From Pedobacter sp. AJM (GTDB lineage Bacteria; Bacteroidota; Bacteroidia; Sphingobacteriales; Sphingobacteriaceae): a stretch of 64,000 nucleotides of DNA. A program made the translations under genes and the position numbers. Below, one piece after another: positions 16,855 through 24,323 of the stretch. The stretch is taken from NCBI RefSeq assembly GCF_002197755.1, contig NZ_NHOT01000002.1:310001-374000 (forward strand). Reading direction: 5' to 3'. The notes beneath the pieces were generated by a model. That model was given only the letters and a program-made list of their open reading frames with translations, ran no database searches and was not told the origin of the DNA. Each line of letters opens with the position of its first letter. Position 1 is the first letter of the stretch.

Positions 16855-17550
16855 TTATAATTGAGGAGGGTGAGTTGTTATAGTTTCTTTAGACTCTTGA
16901 GATGTTGGATCGTCCGGTGTTGCAACAGTATCTGAAAAATCTGCCTTTTTATCTTCTTCAGCAGCTTTCTGTTGCTGCTGAAAAGCCTGCCAATCGTTTT
17001 TTCTTTTTGATTTAGCGATAATACTGATTCCTAAGGCAATAAAGATTAATGGCCACATAAACTTAAACAGGTTTCTGATGGTAAACCAATCGGGGATGAA
17101 ATCCATTTCCCGCATTAAAAAGAAACAACCAATCACCAGCATCACCAAGCCAGCAACTGTACGCCCGGTATCATTAGGCTTATTAAACTTATTGAAATCG
17201 GGCTGGGTTTCAAAAGCCGTTTTTGAAGCACCTTCATTTACAGGCTGCGTCCAGTTTGGATTTCCACTTCCTGCAGGTCCGGTAAATGGAGATGGATTAC
17301 CAAATGGACTGGTATTTTTTTGATTAAAATAATCGTTAAATTTTGAGAACCTGGATGCCGGATCATTGTTAACCGGAACGATGATCCACATGATCACATA
17401 GGCGATCAAACCGGCCCCAGCCATAAAAATGGTTGACAATACAAATAACAATCTGATTATGGTAACCTCAACCTGCATATAGTCTGCAAGTCCTGAAGCT
17501 ACCCCGGCAATCATCTTATCATGTTCGTTTCTAAAAAGCTTCTTTTCCAT
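16855..17550 (-). CDS. PspC-domain membrane protein
   Basis: A 231-aa protein. Residues 4-58 are a PspC domain (KMIAGVASGLADYMQVEVTI, then a span ending IMWIIVP). A Gly/Pro/Asn-rich linker (about 70-125) leads to a two-span module (VAGLVMLVIGCFFLMREMDF and FMWPLIFIALGISIIA) similar to the LiaF/LiaI spans. The C-terminus is charged and cytoplasmic. PspC proteins take part in envelope-stress responses. It is the first gene of the leftward PspC - LiaF-like - RDD group. Confidence 0.88.
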   Translation of the reverse strand: MEKKLFRNEHDKMIAGVASGLADYMQVEVTIIRLLFVLSTIFMAGAGLIAYVIMWIIVPVNNDPASRFSKFNDYFNQKNTSPFGNPSPFTGPAGSGNPNWTQPVNEGASKTAFETQPDFNKFNKPNDTGRTVAGLVMLVIGCFFLMREMDFIPDWFTIRNLFKFMWPLIFIALGISIIAKSKRKNDWQAFQQQQKAAEEDKKADFSDTVATPDDPTSQESKETITTHPPQL

Positions 17551-17569
17551 AATGCTGTTTATTTAGCGT

Positions 17570-18259
17570 TTAAAAATCCAGCGGTGTGATTAAAACCTCA
17601 TCAACATTTGCCCCTTTACTTAAGTTTAAAATGGCATAAAGCGTTTCAGCAATATCGGCGGGTTGTACAAATTTCTCATCTGGTATAGTTGTTCCTTCCC
17701 AAGAAGCTGTTTTTGTTGAACCCGGCAAAAAGGCTGTTACTTTAACATGGTGTGGTGCTAACTCTTGCCGCAATACATAATTAAGACTTAACATCGCTGA
17801 TTTTGTTACACTATAACTTCCACCATTTTCGACAGGGATTTTGCTCGCGACCGAACAGATGTTAAAAATATGTCCACAGCGCCTTGAACGCATTTCTTTC
17901 CCCAAAAATTTACTAATGTAATAAGCTGCATTAACGTTTAGCGCTTGTTGCGCTTCGAAAACTTCATCCGTTTCATCTAACAAACTGCCTGGCATATAAA
18001 CACCTACATTATTAACAAGAACATCTATATCACCAAATTCATTTTTTACCTGGTGAAGAAATTGATAAACCTCTTCCTTAATAGAACAATCTACCAGATA
18101 AGTTTTAATCATTCGGTCTGGCTGCGCAAGTTTTTCACACAGTTCATCTAAATCATGCGAACTTCTGGCTACCAATGCCAAATCATACCCTTCATTATAA
18201 AGTTTAACTGCTATTGCCCGACCAATGCCTTTTGTTGCGCCCGTGATTACCGCTTTCAT
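17570..18259 (-). CDS. Short-chain dehydrogenase/reductase
   Basis: A 229-aa classical SDR. The cofactor loop TGATKGIGRAIA is at residues 7-18, LVNNVGVYMPG is the NNAG-type motif at about 82, and the catalytic Ser-Tyr-Lys set is visible in CSVAS and SYSVTK at about 138-158. A late FLPGSTKT segment lies near 180. Family members reduce carbonyls or oxidise alcohols with NAD(P)H; the substrate is not predictable here. The start is 144 bp from the divergent mlaE gene. It may be the first gene of the leftward PspC group, since only 19 bp separate them. Confidence 0.88.
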   Translation of the reverse strand: MKAVITGATKGIGRAIAVKLYNEGYDLALVARSSHDLDELCEKLAQPDRMIKTYLVDCSIKEEVYQFLHQVKNEFGDIDVLVNNVGVYMPGSLLDETDEVFEAQQALNVNAAYYISKFLGKEMRSRRCGHIFNICSVASKIPVENGGSYSVTKSAMLSLNYVLRQELAPHHVKVTAFLPGSTKTASWEGTTIPDEKFVQPADIAETLYAILNLSKGANVDEVLITPLDF

Positions 18260-18403
18260 TTCCCGTTATTTAATTTTGTTGACAAAAAACCATATTAATA
18301 ATCAAAACCACGAATATTTTTGCAATTATCAAAGACCGACAACTTTTTTATCGTTTCTTTGTAGTAATATAAATGATCATTTAAATTAAGCAATACATAC
18401 GGA

Positions 18404-19138
18404 ATGAATTTTACCAATTTCGGGAGATACATCCTGCTACTCAAATCTGTATTCAGAAGGCCGGAAAAACTTAAAATATATTTGAAGGAAATTGCCAAGC
18501 AAATGGATTATGTAGGTGTGGGCTCACTGGGCCTTATCGCCATCATCTCTACATTTATTGGTGCAGTAATGACCCTCCAGATTGCTTTCCAGCTGGTGAG
18601 TGATTTTATACCTAAAACCATTATCGGTTCAGTGAACAGAGATTCGAGTATTCTGGAGTTAAGTCCAACCATCAGCGCAATTGTGCTGGCTGGAAAAATC
18701 GGCTCTGCTATTTCATCTGAAATTGGCTCTATGCGGGTAACCGAACAAATTGATGCACTGGAAATTATGGGCATTAATGCGCCGGGTTATTTAATTCTTC
18801 CAAAAATCATCTCAGGCATTACCATGGTACCTATGCTGGTAATCATCTCTATGTTTTTAAGTATCTCTGGTGGTTATCTTGGCGGTTCACTATCAGGTGC
18901 AGTTACTCCGGCAGAATATCTTCAGGGAATCACGACAGATTTTAACCCTTATACCATTGTGGTTGCTTTGGTAAAAGCTTTTGTTTTTGGTTTCATCATT
19001 ACTTCAGTGCCGGCATATGAAGGTTTTTATGTTCGTGGCGGAGCTTTAGAAGTTTCTCAGGCCAGTACCAGGGCAGTTGTAATTAGCTGTATCTCTATTC
19101 TTGTTTGCGATTATTTAGTTACCCAATTGTTATTGTAA
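18404..19138 (+). CDS. mlaE: MlaE-family lipid-transport ABC permease
   Basis: A 244-aa inner-membrane permease of the MlaE/YrbE family, part of complexes that move phospholipids between the inner and outer membranes. Five or so spans fit the family. The strongly conserved middle reads GSISSEIGSM-like GSAISSEIGSMRVTEQIDAL (about 104-123), followed by MGINAPGYLILPKI. Its TAA overlaps the ATG of the ATPase gene (TAATG at 19136-19140), so the two are coupled. The MCE-domain substrate-binding subunit is not in this window; Bacteroidota often encode it nearby or elsewhere. Confidence 0.92.
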   Translation: MNFTNFGRYILLLKSVFRRPEKLKIYLKEIAKQMDYVGVGSLGLIAIISTFIGAVMTLQIAFQLVSDFIPKTIIGSVNRDSSILELSPTISAIVLAGKIGSAISSEIGSMRVTEQIDALEIMGINAPGYLILPKIISGITMVPMLVIISMFLSISGGYLGGSLSGAVTPAEYLQGITTDFNPYTIVVALVKAFVFGFIITSVPAYEGFYVRGGALEVSQASTRAVVISCISILVCDYLVTQLLL

Positions 19139-19890
19139 TGATCGAAGTTAAAGATATATATAAATCATTTTCGGGCAATGACGTTTTAAAAGGCATTTCC
19201 GGTAAATTTGAAGAGGGTGTTACGAACTTGATTATTGGAGGTTCGGGCTCTGGTAAAACAACCTTGCTGAAATGTATGGTTGGTTTACATCAGCCAGATT
19301 CCGGTTCTGTTTTATATGATGGCCGCGACTTTACCCCTATGACTTACGAACAAAGGATCGAAGTGCGTAAAGAAATCGGAATGCTTTTTCAGGGATCTGC
19401 CCTATTTGACAGTATGACGGTAGAGGATAATATTATGTTTCCGCTGAATATGTTTACTGATCAAACCAGAAAAGAAAAGCTGGAACGGGTAAATTTTTGT
19501 CTGGAACGCGTTAATCTGGCTGGCAAAAACAAATTGTTCCCGGCAGAACTTTCAGGCGGAATGAAGAAACGTGTGGGTATCGCCCGTGCCATTTCAATGA
19601 ATCCTAAATACTTATTTTGTGATGAGCCTAATTCTGGATTGGATCCAAAAACTTCCATCGTTATTGATGAATTAATTCAGGAGTTAACCGAAGAATTCAA
19701 AACCACTACCATTGTAGTTACCCATGATATGAACTCCGTAATGGGGATTGGTGATTATATTTTATTCCTGCATGAAGGTAAGAAATTTTGGGAAGGTAGT
19801 AATAAGGAAATTGCGCATACAGACATTAAAGAGTTGAACGACTTTGTGTTCGCAAGTCGCTTTATGAAAGCTGCAAAAGACAAGTTTTAA
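19138..19890 (+). CDS. mlaF: MlaF-type ABC transporter ATP-binding protein
   Basis: A 250-aa ABC ATPase that partners the MlaE permease. Counting from the ATG at 19138 it shows Walker A GGSGSGKTTLL (about 34-44), a Q-loop LFQGSALFD, the signature LSGGMKKRVGIARAI (about 138) and Walker B YLFCDEPNSGLD. The FDSMTV segment after the Q-loop is typical of the Mla branch. The frame could extend upstream to a TTG at 19105, but the overlapping ATG is a better start. It supplies energy for lipid transfer at the inner membrane. Confidence 0.92.
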   Translation: MIEVKDIYKSFSGNDVLKGISGKFEEGVTNLIIGGSGSGKTTLLKCMVGLHQPDSGSVLYDGRDFTPMTYEQRIEVRKEIGMLFQGSALFDSMTVEDNIMFPLNMFTDQTRKEKLERVNFCLERVNLAGKNKLFPAELSGGMKKRVGIARAISMNPKYLFCDEPNSGLDPKTSIVIDELIQELTEEFKTTTIVVTHDMNSVMGIGDYILFLHEGKKFWEGSNKEIAHTDIKELNDFVFASRFMKAAKDKF

Positions 19891-19900
19891 ATACAACTAT

Positions 19901-19926
19901 CATTGCGAGGTACGAAGCAATAACGA
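19901..19926. repeat. Dispersed intergenic repeat, CATTGC..GAAGCAAT type
   Basis: The stretch contains CATTGCGAGG and TACGAAGCAATAACGA, an imperfect dyad (CATTGC / GCAAT). A reverse-strand relative lies at 24291-24316 and a decayed one at about 2125. The same kind of sequence is common in Bacteroidota intergenic regions as far as I recall. It sits between mlaF and the methyltransferase gene. Confidence 0.5.
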
Positions 19927-19943
19927 ACTACACATATTAATAC

Positions 19944-20825
19944 ATGATACAATTATTGACCCCAACGCACTGGAAAGATTATGAACTGATTGACTGCGGG
20001 GATTTTGAAAAATTAGAACGTTTTGGAAATGTGATTTTAATCCGTCCTGAACCACAGGCCGTTTGGAAAAAAACATTATCAGAATCAGAGTGGAAAAAAA
20101 CAGCTAACATTACATTCAGAGGTCGGTCTGCAACTTCAGGAGAGTGGGTTAAAAAAAATCAATCCATACCAGATCGCTGGCATGTAGAATATAAAAATGA
20201 CGAAGTGGCTATTAAACTCCGCTTAGGACTAACTTCCTTTAAACATGTTGGTGTGTTCCCTGAGCAAGCGGTTAACTGGGATTTTATTTCTTCTTCTATT
20301 AAAAAATTTAAAACGCCCCAACCAAAGGTGCTCAACCTTTTTGCCTATACAGGTGCTGCCTCTTTAATTGCAAATGCTGCCGGAGCAGAAACCACGCACG
20401 TCGATTCTATTAAACAGGTGGTAACCTGGGCAAATGAAAATCAAGAATTATCGCGTTTGAAAAATACCCGTTGGATGGTGGAAGATGCTTTAAAGTTTGT
20501 AAAAAAAGAACTGAAGAGAGGTAAAAAATACAATGGTATTATTTTAGATCCACCAGCATATGGCCATGGACCGAATGGCGAAAAGTGGAAGCTGGAAGAT
20601 CATATCCAGGAAATGATGCAAGATGTAGTTCAGCTTTTGGATGAAGAGGAACATTTCTTAATTTTAAATACCTATTCATTAGGATTTTCATCTGTGATTG
20701 TCGAAAATTTAATCCGGACCTCTTATCCAAGTGTTCAGAACTTAGAAACAGGTGAGTTATACTTACAAGCTACTGCAGGTATAAAACTACCTTTAGGTGT
20801 TTTTGGTAAATTCTGTAACGTATAA
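19944..20825 (+). CDS. Class I SAM-dependent methyltransferase, RlmI/RlmK-like
   Basis: A 293-aa enzyme resembling the catalytic half of 23S rRNA (cytosine-C5) methyltransferases such as RlmI. The SAM-binding motif I reads VLNLFAYTGAASLIANAAGA (about 129-148), followed by THVDSIKQVVTWANEN with the acidic ribose-binding Asp. The catalytic-loop LDPPAYGHGPNGEKWK is near 199. The N-terminal PUA domain of RlmI is absent, which agrees with the short SAM_MTase subgroup of Bacteroidota. The target base is inferred only. Confidence 0.82.
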   Translation: MIQLLTPTHWKDYELIDCGDFEKLERFGNVILIRPEPQAVWKKTLSESEWKKTANITFRGRSATSGEWVKKNQSIPDRWHVEYKNDEVAIKLRLGLTSFKHVGVFPEQAVNWDFISSSIKKFKTPQPKVLNLFAYTGAASLIANAAGAETTHVDSIKQVVTWANENQELSRLKNTRWMVEDALKFVKKELKRGKKYNGIILDPPAYGHGPNGEKWKLEDHIQEMMQDVVQLLDEEEHFLILNTYSLGFSSVIVENLIRTSYPSVQNLETGELYLQATAGIKLPLGVFGKFCNV

Positions 20826-20917
20826 TTTATTTGTTTTAATTCAGCAAATTTCCATATCTTTTCCGATTAAAAGCCAGTTGTAAAAACTGCAACACTAAAT
20901 AACCCATTATATTATCT

Positions 20918-21964
20918 ATGAAATTCCCCAAATTAGCAGGCACAATTATACTTGGCTTTGCTGCAATCAGTTTATTTGCAAACTGTAACTCAGATGGCAA
21001 GAGCAAAAGTGGTACCGGCCAGAACACATCTGACACCACTAAAAAGAAAGGAGATTCAACCGCAAACGTGATGAAGCCTGTTGATCCAAAACTATATGAT
21101 TCTCTTATAAAAAAACTTGCTAACGGTGATACCACAGGCAAATGGCCGGTTAAAAATCAACCTGTTCCACTTGCTGGCGCCATTTTACCTTTTAAAAGGA
21201 TTGTGGTTTATTACGGAAACCTTCACTCTAAAAAAATGGGGGCTTTGGGTGAGTACGCACCAAAAGAGATGTGGCAACGCCTGAATGCTGAAGTTAAACA
21301 TTGGGAAAAGGCTGACCCTTCTACACCTGTTCAACCGGGTTTGCATTACATTGCTGCAGTAGCAAGCGGAACACCTGGAAAGGACAAAAAATATATCAAC
21401 CGGATGGGTAACAAACAGATTGATTCTGTATTAACCATTGCAAAAATGCAACCTAATACCATTGTTTTTCTGGATTTACAGGTGGCATTAAGCACTATAA
21501 AGGATGAGCTTCCGCATATTGCCAAATATCTTCAATTGCCATACGTGCATTTAGGAATCGATCCTGAATTTTCAATGAAAGATGGTTCTCTTCCAGGCAA
21601 AAAAATCGGAACTTATGATGCTGCTGATGTCAACTATGTAACAGGATACCTTGCAGATATCGTTAAAAAATATAACTTGCCTCCGAAAGTATTTGTTTTA
21701 CACCGTTTTACGAAGAAAATGGTAACCAATGCCGCAAACATTAAATTACGTCCGGAAGTACAGGTAGTTGTACACATGGATGGATGGGGTGAGCCAGAAC
21801 TGAAGAAAGGTACCTATCGCCATTTCGTTTATGGTGAGCCTGTGCAGTTTACAGGTTTCAAGCTTTTTTATAAAAATGATTTGAAAAAAGAACCTAAACG
21901 TTTAATGACTCCGGAAGAGTTATTAAAACTTACACCGAAACCGATCTACATTCAGTATCAGTAA
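20918..21964 (+). CDS. Lipoprotein of unknown function
   Basis: A 348-aa protein with a lipoprotein signal (hydrophobic 8-20, lipobox LFANC with Cys23), so it is anchored in a membrane facing the periplasm or the outside. A short Ser/Thr/Lys/Gly/Asp linker to about residue 50 precedes the folded part. That part has motifs I can see but not name: IVVYYGNLHSKKMGALGEY (about 91-109), PNTIVFLDLQVALSTI, YVHLGIDPEFSM, KVFVLHRFTKKMV and VQVVVHMDGWGEP. Regularly spaced beta strands ending in acidic residues (LDLQ, GIDPEF, HMDGW) suggest a barrel-like enzyme fold, but no family is assigned. It is monocistronic and ends at a strong terminator. Confidence 0.7.
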   Translation: MKFPKLAGTIILGFAAISLFANCNSDGKSKSGTGQNTSDTTKKKGDSTANVMKPVDPKLYDSLIKKLANGDTTGKWPVKNQPVPLAGAILPFKRIVVYYGNLHSKKMGALGEYAPKEMWQRLNAEVKHWEKADPSTPVQPGLHYIAAVASGTPGKDKKYINRMGNKQIDSVLTIAKMQPNTIVFLDLQVALSTIKDELPHIAKYLQLPYVHLGIDPEFSMKDGSLPGKKIGTYDAADVNYVTGYLADIVKKYNLPPKVFVLHRFTKKMVTNAANIKLRPEVQVVVHMDGWGEPELKKGTYRHFVYGEPVQFTGFKLFYKNDLKKEPKRLMTPEELLKLTPKPIYIQYQ

Positions 21965-21997
21965 AAAAAAGCCCATGATGATCATGGGCTTTTTTTA
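21963..21997. terminator. Bidirectional intrinsic terminator
   Basis: A stem GCCCATGA / TCATGGGC (21971-21989, small loop) is flanked by eight A residues on the left and seven T residues on the right. It can end both the rightward lipoprotein gene and the leftward acyl-CoA dehydrogenase-like gene, whose stop is 44 bp further on. Confidence 0.85.
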
Positions 21998-22040
21998 TTT
22001 CATTTTAGGGTCTAAATTAAACTGGAAATTATACCCACCA

Positions 22041-23129
22041 CTAATTTTCAAAAGTGAGCAATGCATGCTGACTTGCGGTATGAATATCTCGCCAAACCCG
22101 GTTAATTTCTGATTCCTTTTTAGCGGCTTCCAACCCACCATAAGGGAAAAGCGTATCAGCAGCTCTTCTACAGGCATGAGCAAGTTTCCTGCTTATGCGA
22201 CTCACCATTTGCAATTGATCTTCTTGTATCGAACCATTTTGAATAAGTTGATCCCATGATTGATCAAAGGTGGTATAAAATTGATTTCTCAACGATTCAA
22301 CTTCGGTTTTGCAACCATTTAATTCAGAAGTAAAAAAAGCAACCTGTTCATCATTGTATCTGCTTAGCCCCGAACGTGCAAAAAAAGAATCTTCTACCAA
22401 CCGGATAAAATGCCTGCCCATCCCTAGGCTATTCACAGCCAGCGTAGTTTCAGCCAGTTGTAAAAAAGGATAATCAAAGCCTTGATCTGCCACTTTAATA
22501 TCGCTATTGATTTTAAAGGTTCTGTTTACTGGAACAAGCAGGTCTTTTACTTCAAATGCATGACTTCCGGTTGCAATCAACCCAAAATATGACCAGCCGG
22601 AAAGAATTTCCACTTCATTTTTCTTAAGGATAAAAGAGATGACTTCAGGATTTCCATCTTCATCTAGAAGATCAGTACCATCTACTTTTTTTATCGTACA
22701 ATTGGCTGTAAAAACAGTAGCATGTAAGGCACCACTGGCATATTTCCAATGACCATTAATCAGGTAACCACTTTCCATTTGAACTGCCGTTCCTCCAACT
22801 GCACCACTGCCCGCAAAACAAACTTCCCTCTCTGAAAAAATTTCCTTCGCAAGTTCCTGATCTAAAAAACCCGCAAACCAGGCGGCACCAGCACAAAGGG
22901 TTACAGTCCACCCTAAGCTCCCATCGGCTTCAGCCAACTCCTCTTCAAGATGTAGAATTTCAGGAAGTTTCTTCCCTGCACCACCATAAATTTGAGGCAC
23001 AAAAAGTTTAAACCAGTTTTCCTTGTAGGCAAGGTCCAAAATTTCCGGATGCAACTCTCCCAACGCTTCAGATTGCGCTGCAAATTCCCTTACCTTATTT
23101 TGCCAGGTTGATGTTAACGTATTTTGCAT
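22041..23129 (-). CDS. Acyl-CoA dehydrogenase-like flavoprotein
   Basis: A 362-aa protein of the acyl-CoA dehydrogenase superfamily: an N-terminal helical part with LFVPQIYGGAGKKLPEILHL (about 37-56), LGWTVTLCAGAAWFAGF, a middle beta domain (CFAGSGAVGGTAVQMESGYLINGHWKYASGA), and a C-terminal helical domain. It is shorter than standard enzymes and I do not see the usual catalytic Glu context. It may be a monooxygenase or dehydrogenase acting on an unknown substrate (DszC/HsaA-like members share this architecture). It follows pnuT by 70 bp on the same strand, so it may fall under the TPP riboswitch. Confidence 0.75.
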   Translation of the reverse strand: MQNTLTSTWQNKVREFAAQSEALGELHPEILDLAYKENWFKLFVPQIYGGAGKKLPEILHLEEELAEADGSLGWTVTLCAGAAWFAGFLDQELAKEIFSEREVCFAGSGAVGGTAVQMESGYLINGHWKYASGALHATVFTANCTIKKVDGTDLLDEDGNPEVISFILKKNEVEILSGWSYFGLIATGSHAFEVKDLLVPVNRTFKINSDIKVADQGFDYPFLQLAETTLAVNSLGMGRHFIRLVEDSFFARSGLSRYNDEQVAFFTSELNGCKTEVESLRNQFYTTFDQSWDQLIQNGSIQEDQLQMVSRISRKLAHACRRAADTLFPYGGLEAAKKESEINRVWRDIHTASQHALLTFEN

Positions 23130-23199
23130 GTTTTTTTATCTAATGAGCATGGAAGGTATTCTATTCAAAGCAAATACTGCCTTTTCCATATTGGTAGTG

Positions 23200-23820
23200 T
23201 TAAGCCACCCTAAATTTCCTCTTGCCGATAATTTTCTTCCAATCTAGAAAGCCAAATATGGCGACTATAAAAAGGAAAGTAGTTAGGCAGGCCATAAGCG
23301 GTAGCTTTTTATGAAATAATAAAGGTATAGCCACTATATTGGAGATGTTGAGGAAAATCCAATTCTCAATTTTACGTTTTGCGAGCAGCCACATTCCGGC
23401 CCATGCGGTTGATGACACAAAGGCATCCAGAAGTGGTACGTCAGAATCAGTGTGGTGTCTTAATGCAAAATATAACACAAAGAAACCAACTACAGCAATT
23501 AATACTGCAATTAACAACTCCTGGCTGGTACTCCATGATACCTGGTTTTCACCGTCAATTTTGCGCTTTTTCCAAATCATCCACCCATAAACACTCATCA
23601 CCAGATAGTAAATGCTAAGCAACATTTCTGCATAGAGCTTAACATTAAGTAAAAGAAACATGGATAATAGAATGGAAATAATCCCGGTAGGATATAACCA
23701 GATGTTGTTTTTTTTAGCCAGTAAAACCTCAGAAACACCGAAACCAACGGCCAGCCATTCTATGATTGAAGTATGTAGAATTTGTTGTTGAAAAAGCCTG
23801 AACCACTCCTGAAAATTCAT
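23200..23820 (-). CDS. pnuT: PnuC-family transporter, probable thiamine transporter PnuT
   Basis: A 206-aa inner-membrane protein with about seven spans and the PnuC fold; examples are SIIEWLAVGFGVSEVLLAKK at the start, NIWLYPTGIISILLSMFLLL, and the Trp-rich AWAGMWLLAKRKIENWIFLN near 140-160. PnuC members carry nicotinamide riboside, but in Bacteroidota the relatives placed behind a TPP riboswitch are thiamine transporters (PnuT). A clear TPP riboswitch lies upstream at 23892-24071, so thiamine is the likely substrate. No thiamine kinase or TonB receptor gene is adjacent. Confidence 0.82.
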   Translation of the reverse strand: MNFQEWFRLFQQQILHTSIIEWLAVGFGVSEVLLAKKNNIWLYPTGIISILLSMFLLLNVKLYAEMLLSIYYLVMSVYGWMIWKKRKIDGENQVSWSTSQELLIAVLIAVVGFFVLYFALRHHTDSDVPLLDAFVSSTAWAGMWLLAKRKIENWIFLNISNIVAIPLLFHKKLPLMACLTTFLFIVAIFGFLDWKKIIGKRKFRVA

Positions 23821-23891
23821 TTACAATAATTTTGCCTCACGGCAGATAAAAATAATTGAAACTGCTTTCAGGGCGAAACAGTATGTTGAAT

Positions 23892-24071
23892 TAACCTCTT
23901 CCCTACGCCGGCATTATCCGGATCAGGTGCATTTAAGTTCAAAGTTTTGGGTTCAAAGTTAAAAGCTTAAACTTTCGACTTTGGACTTTTAACTTTCCAA
24001 TTAAAACGGGTGTAATCTCAGCCTCCGATTGCAACAGCTGTTGCACAATTCAAAAGCACCCCTTTGAGTAA
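23892..24071 (-). promoter_or_regulatory. TPP riboswitch (THI element) upstream of pnuT
   Basis: On the reverse strand the conserved blocks appear in order: GGGGTGC, a P3 stem-loop (GCAACAGCTGTTGC), GCTGAGATTACACCC, then CACCTGATCCGGATAATGCC and GGCGTAGGGAA. These are the P2, P3 and P4/P5 signatures of TPP riboswitches. Between ACACCC and CACCTGATCC, where only a few bases are usual, about 75 nt are inserted; most of it is a heptad-repeat hairpin (23935-23997). The leader to the pnuT start is about 70 nt. TPP binding should turn off pnuT. Confidence 0.92.
23935..23997. repeat. Nine-unit palindromic heptad repeat within the TPP riboswitch
   Basis: Nine consecutive 7-nt units in perfect register: AAGTTCA, AAGTTTT, GGGTTCA, AAGTTAA, AAGCTTA (centre), AACTTTC, GACTTTG, GACTTTT, AACTTTC. 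The left four carry AGT/GGT, the right four ACT, so the block folds on itself around AAGCTT. It is the clearest member of the heptad family in the window. Confidence 0.75.
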
Positions 24072-24234
24072 GGCAAATATAGATTTAAATTTTAAGATAC
24101 GTAATCGAAAGATACTATTCTTTTAAACCCTCAACAGGTGGAGGATTGCCCGACCCACCAATTCTTTAAATGTGAAATAGTCGACTTTACCATCAGTATT
24201 TATGCTACAAAGGAAATCAGCGTTTATATTTCAA

Positions 24235-24265
24235 CCTAATGGTTGGTGTCACATCAACCATTAGG
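24235..24265. other. Strong hairpin downstream of parC
   Basis: CCTAATGGTTG (24235-24245) and CAACCATTAGG (24255-24265) are a perfect 11-bp inverted repeat. The inside can pair further to a 14-bp stem with a 3-nt loop. No T run follows on either side, so it is not a classic intrinsic terminator, though it could help 3'-end formation or RNA stability for parC. The rest of 24072-24234 shows no gene. Confidence 0.6.
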
Positions 24266-24290
24266 TCCTTGTATAGCGATTACATTAAGA

Positions 24291-24316
24291 TTGCTGCGTA
24301 CCTTAGCAATAACGAC
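24291..24316. repeat. Dispersed repeat after parC, reverse copy of the 19901 element
   Basis: TTGCTGCGTACCTTAGCAAT followed by AACGAC is, on the other strand, a relative of CATTGC..AGGTACG.AGCAAT at 19901-19926. It lies 8 nt beyond the parC stop codon. Confidence 0.45.
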
Positions 24317-24323
24317 TTATTGT

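Noticed and set aside
23935-23997. Reading the heptad arrays as a CRISPR array
   Set aside because: Units are 7 nt, without spacers of 25-40 nt, and no cas gene is present.
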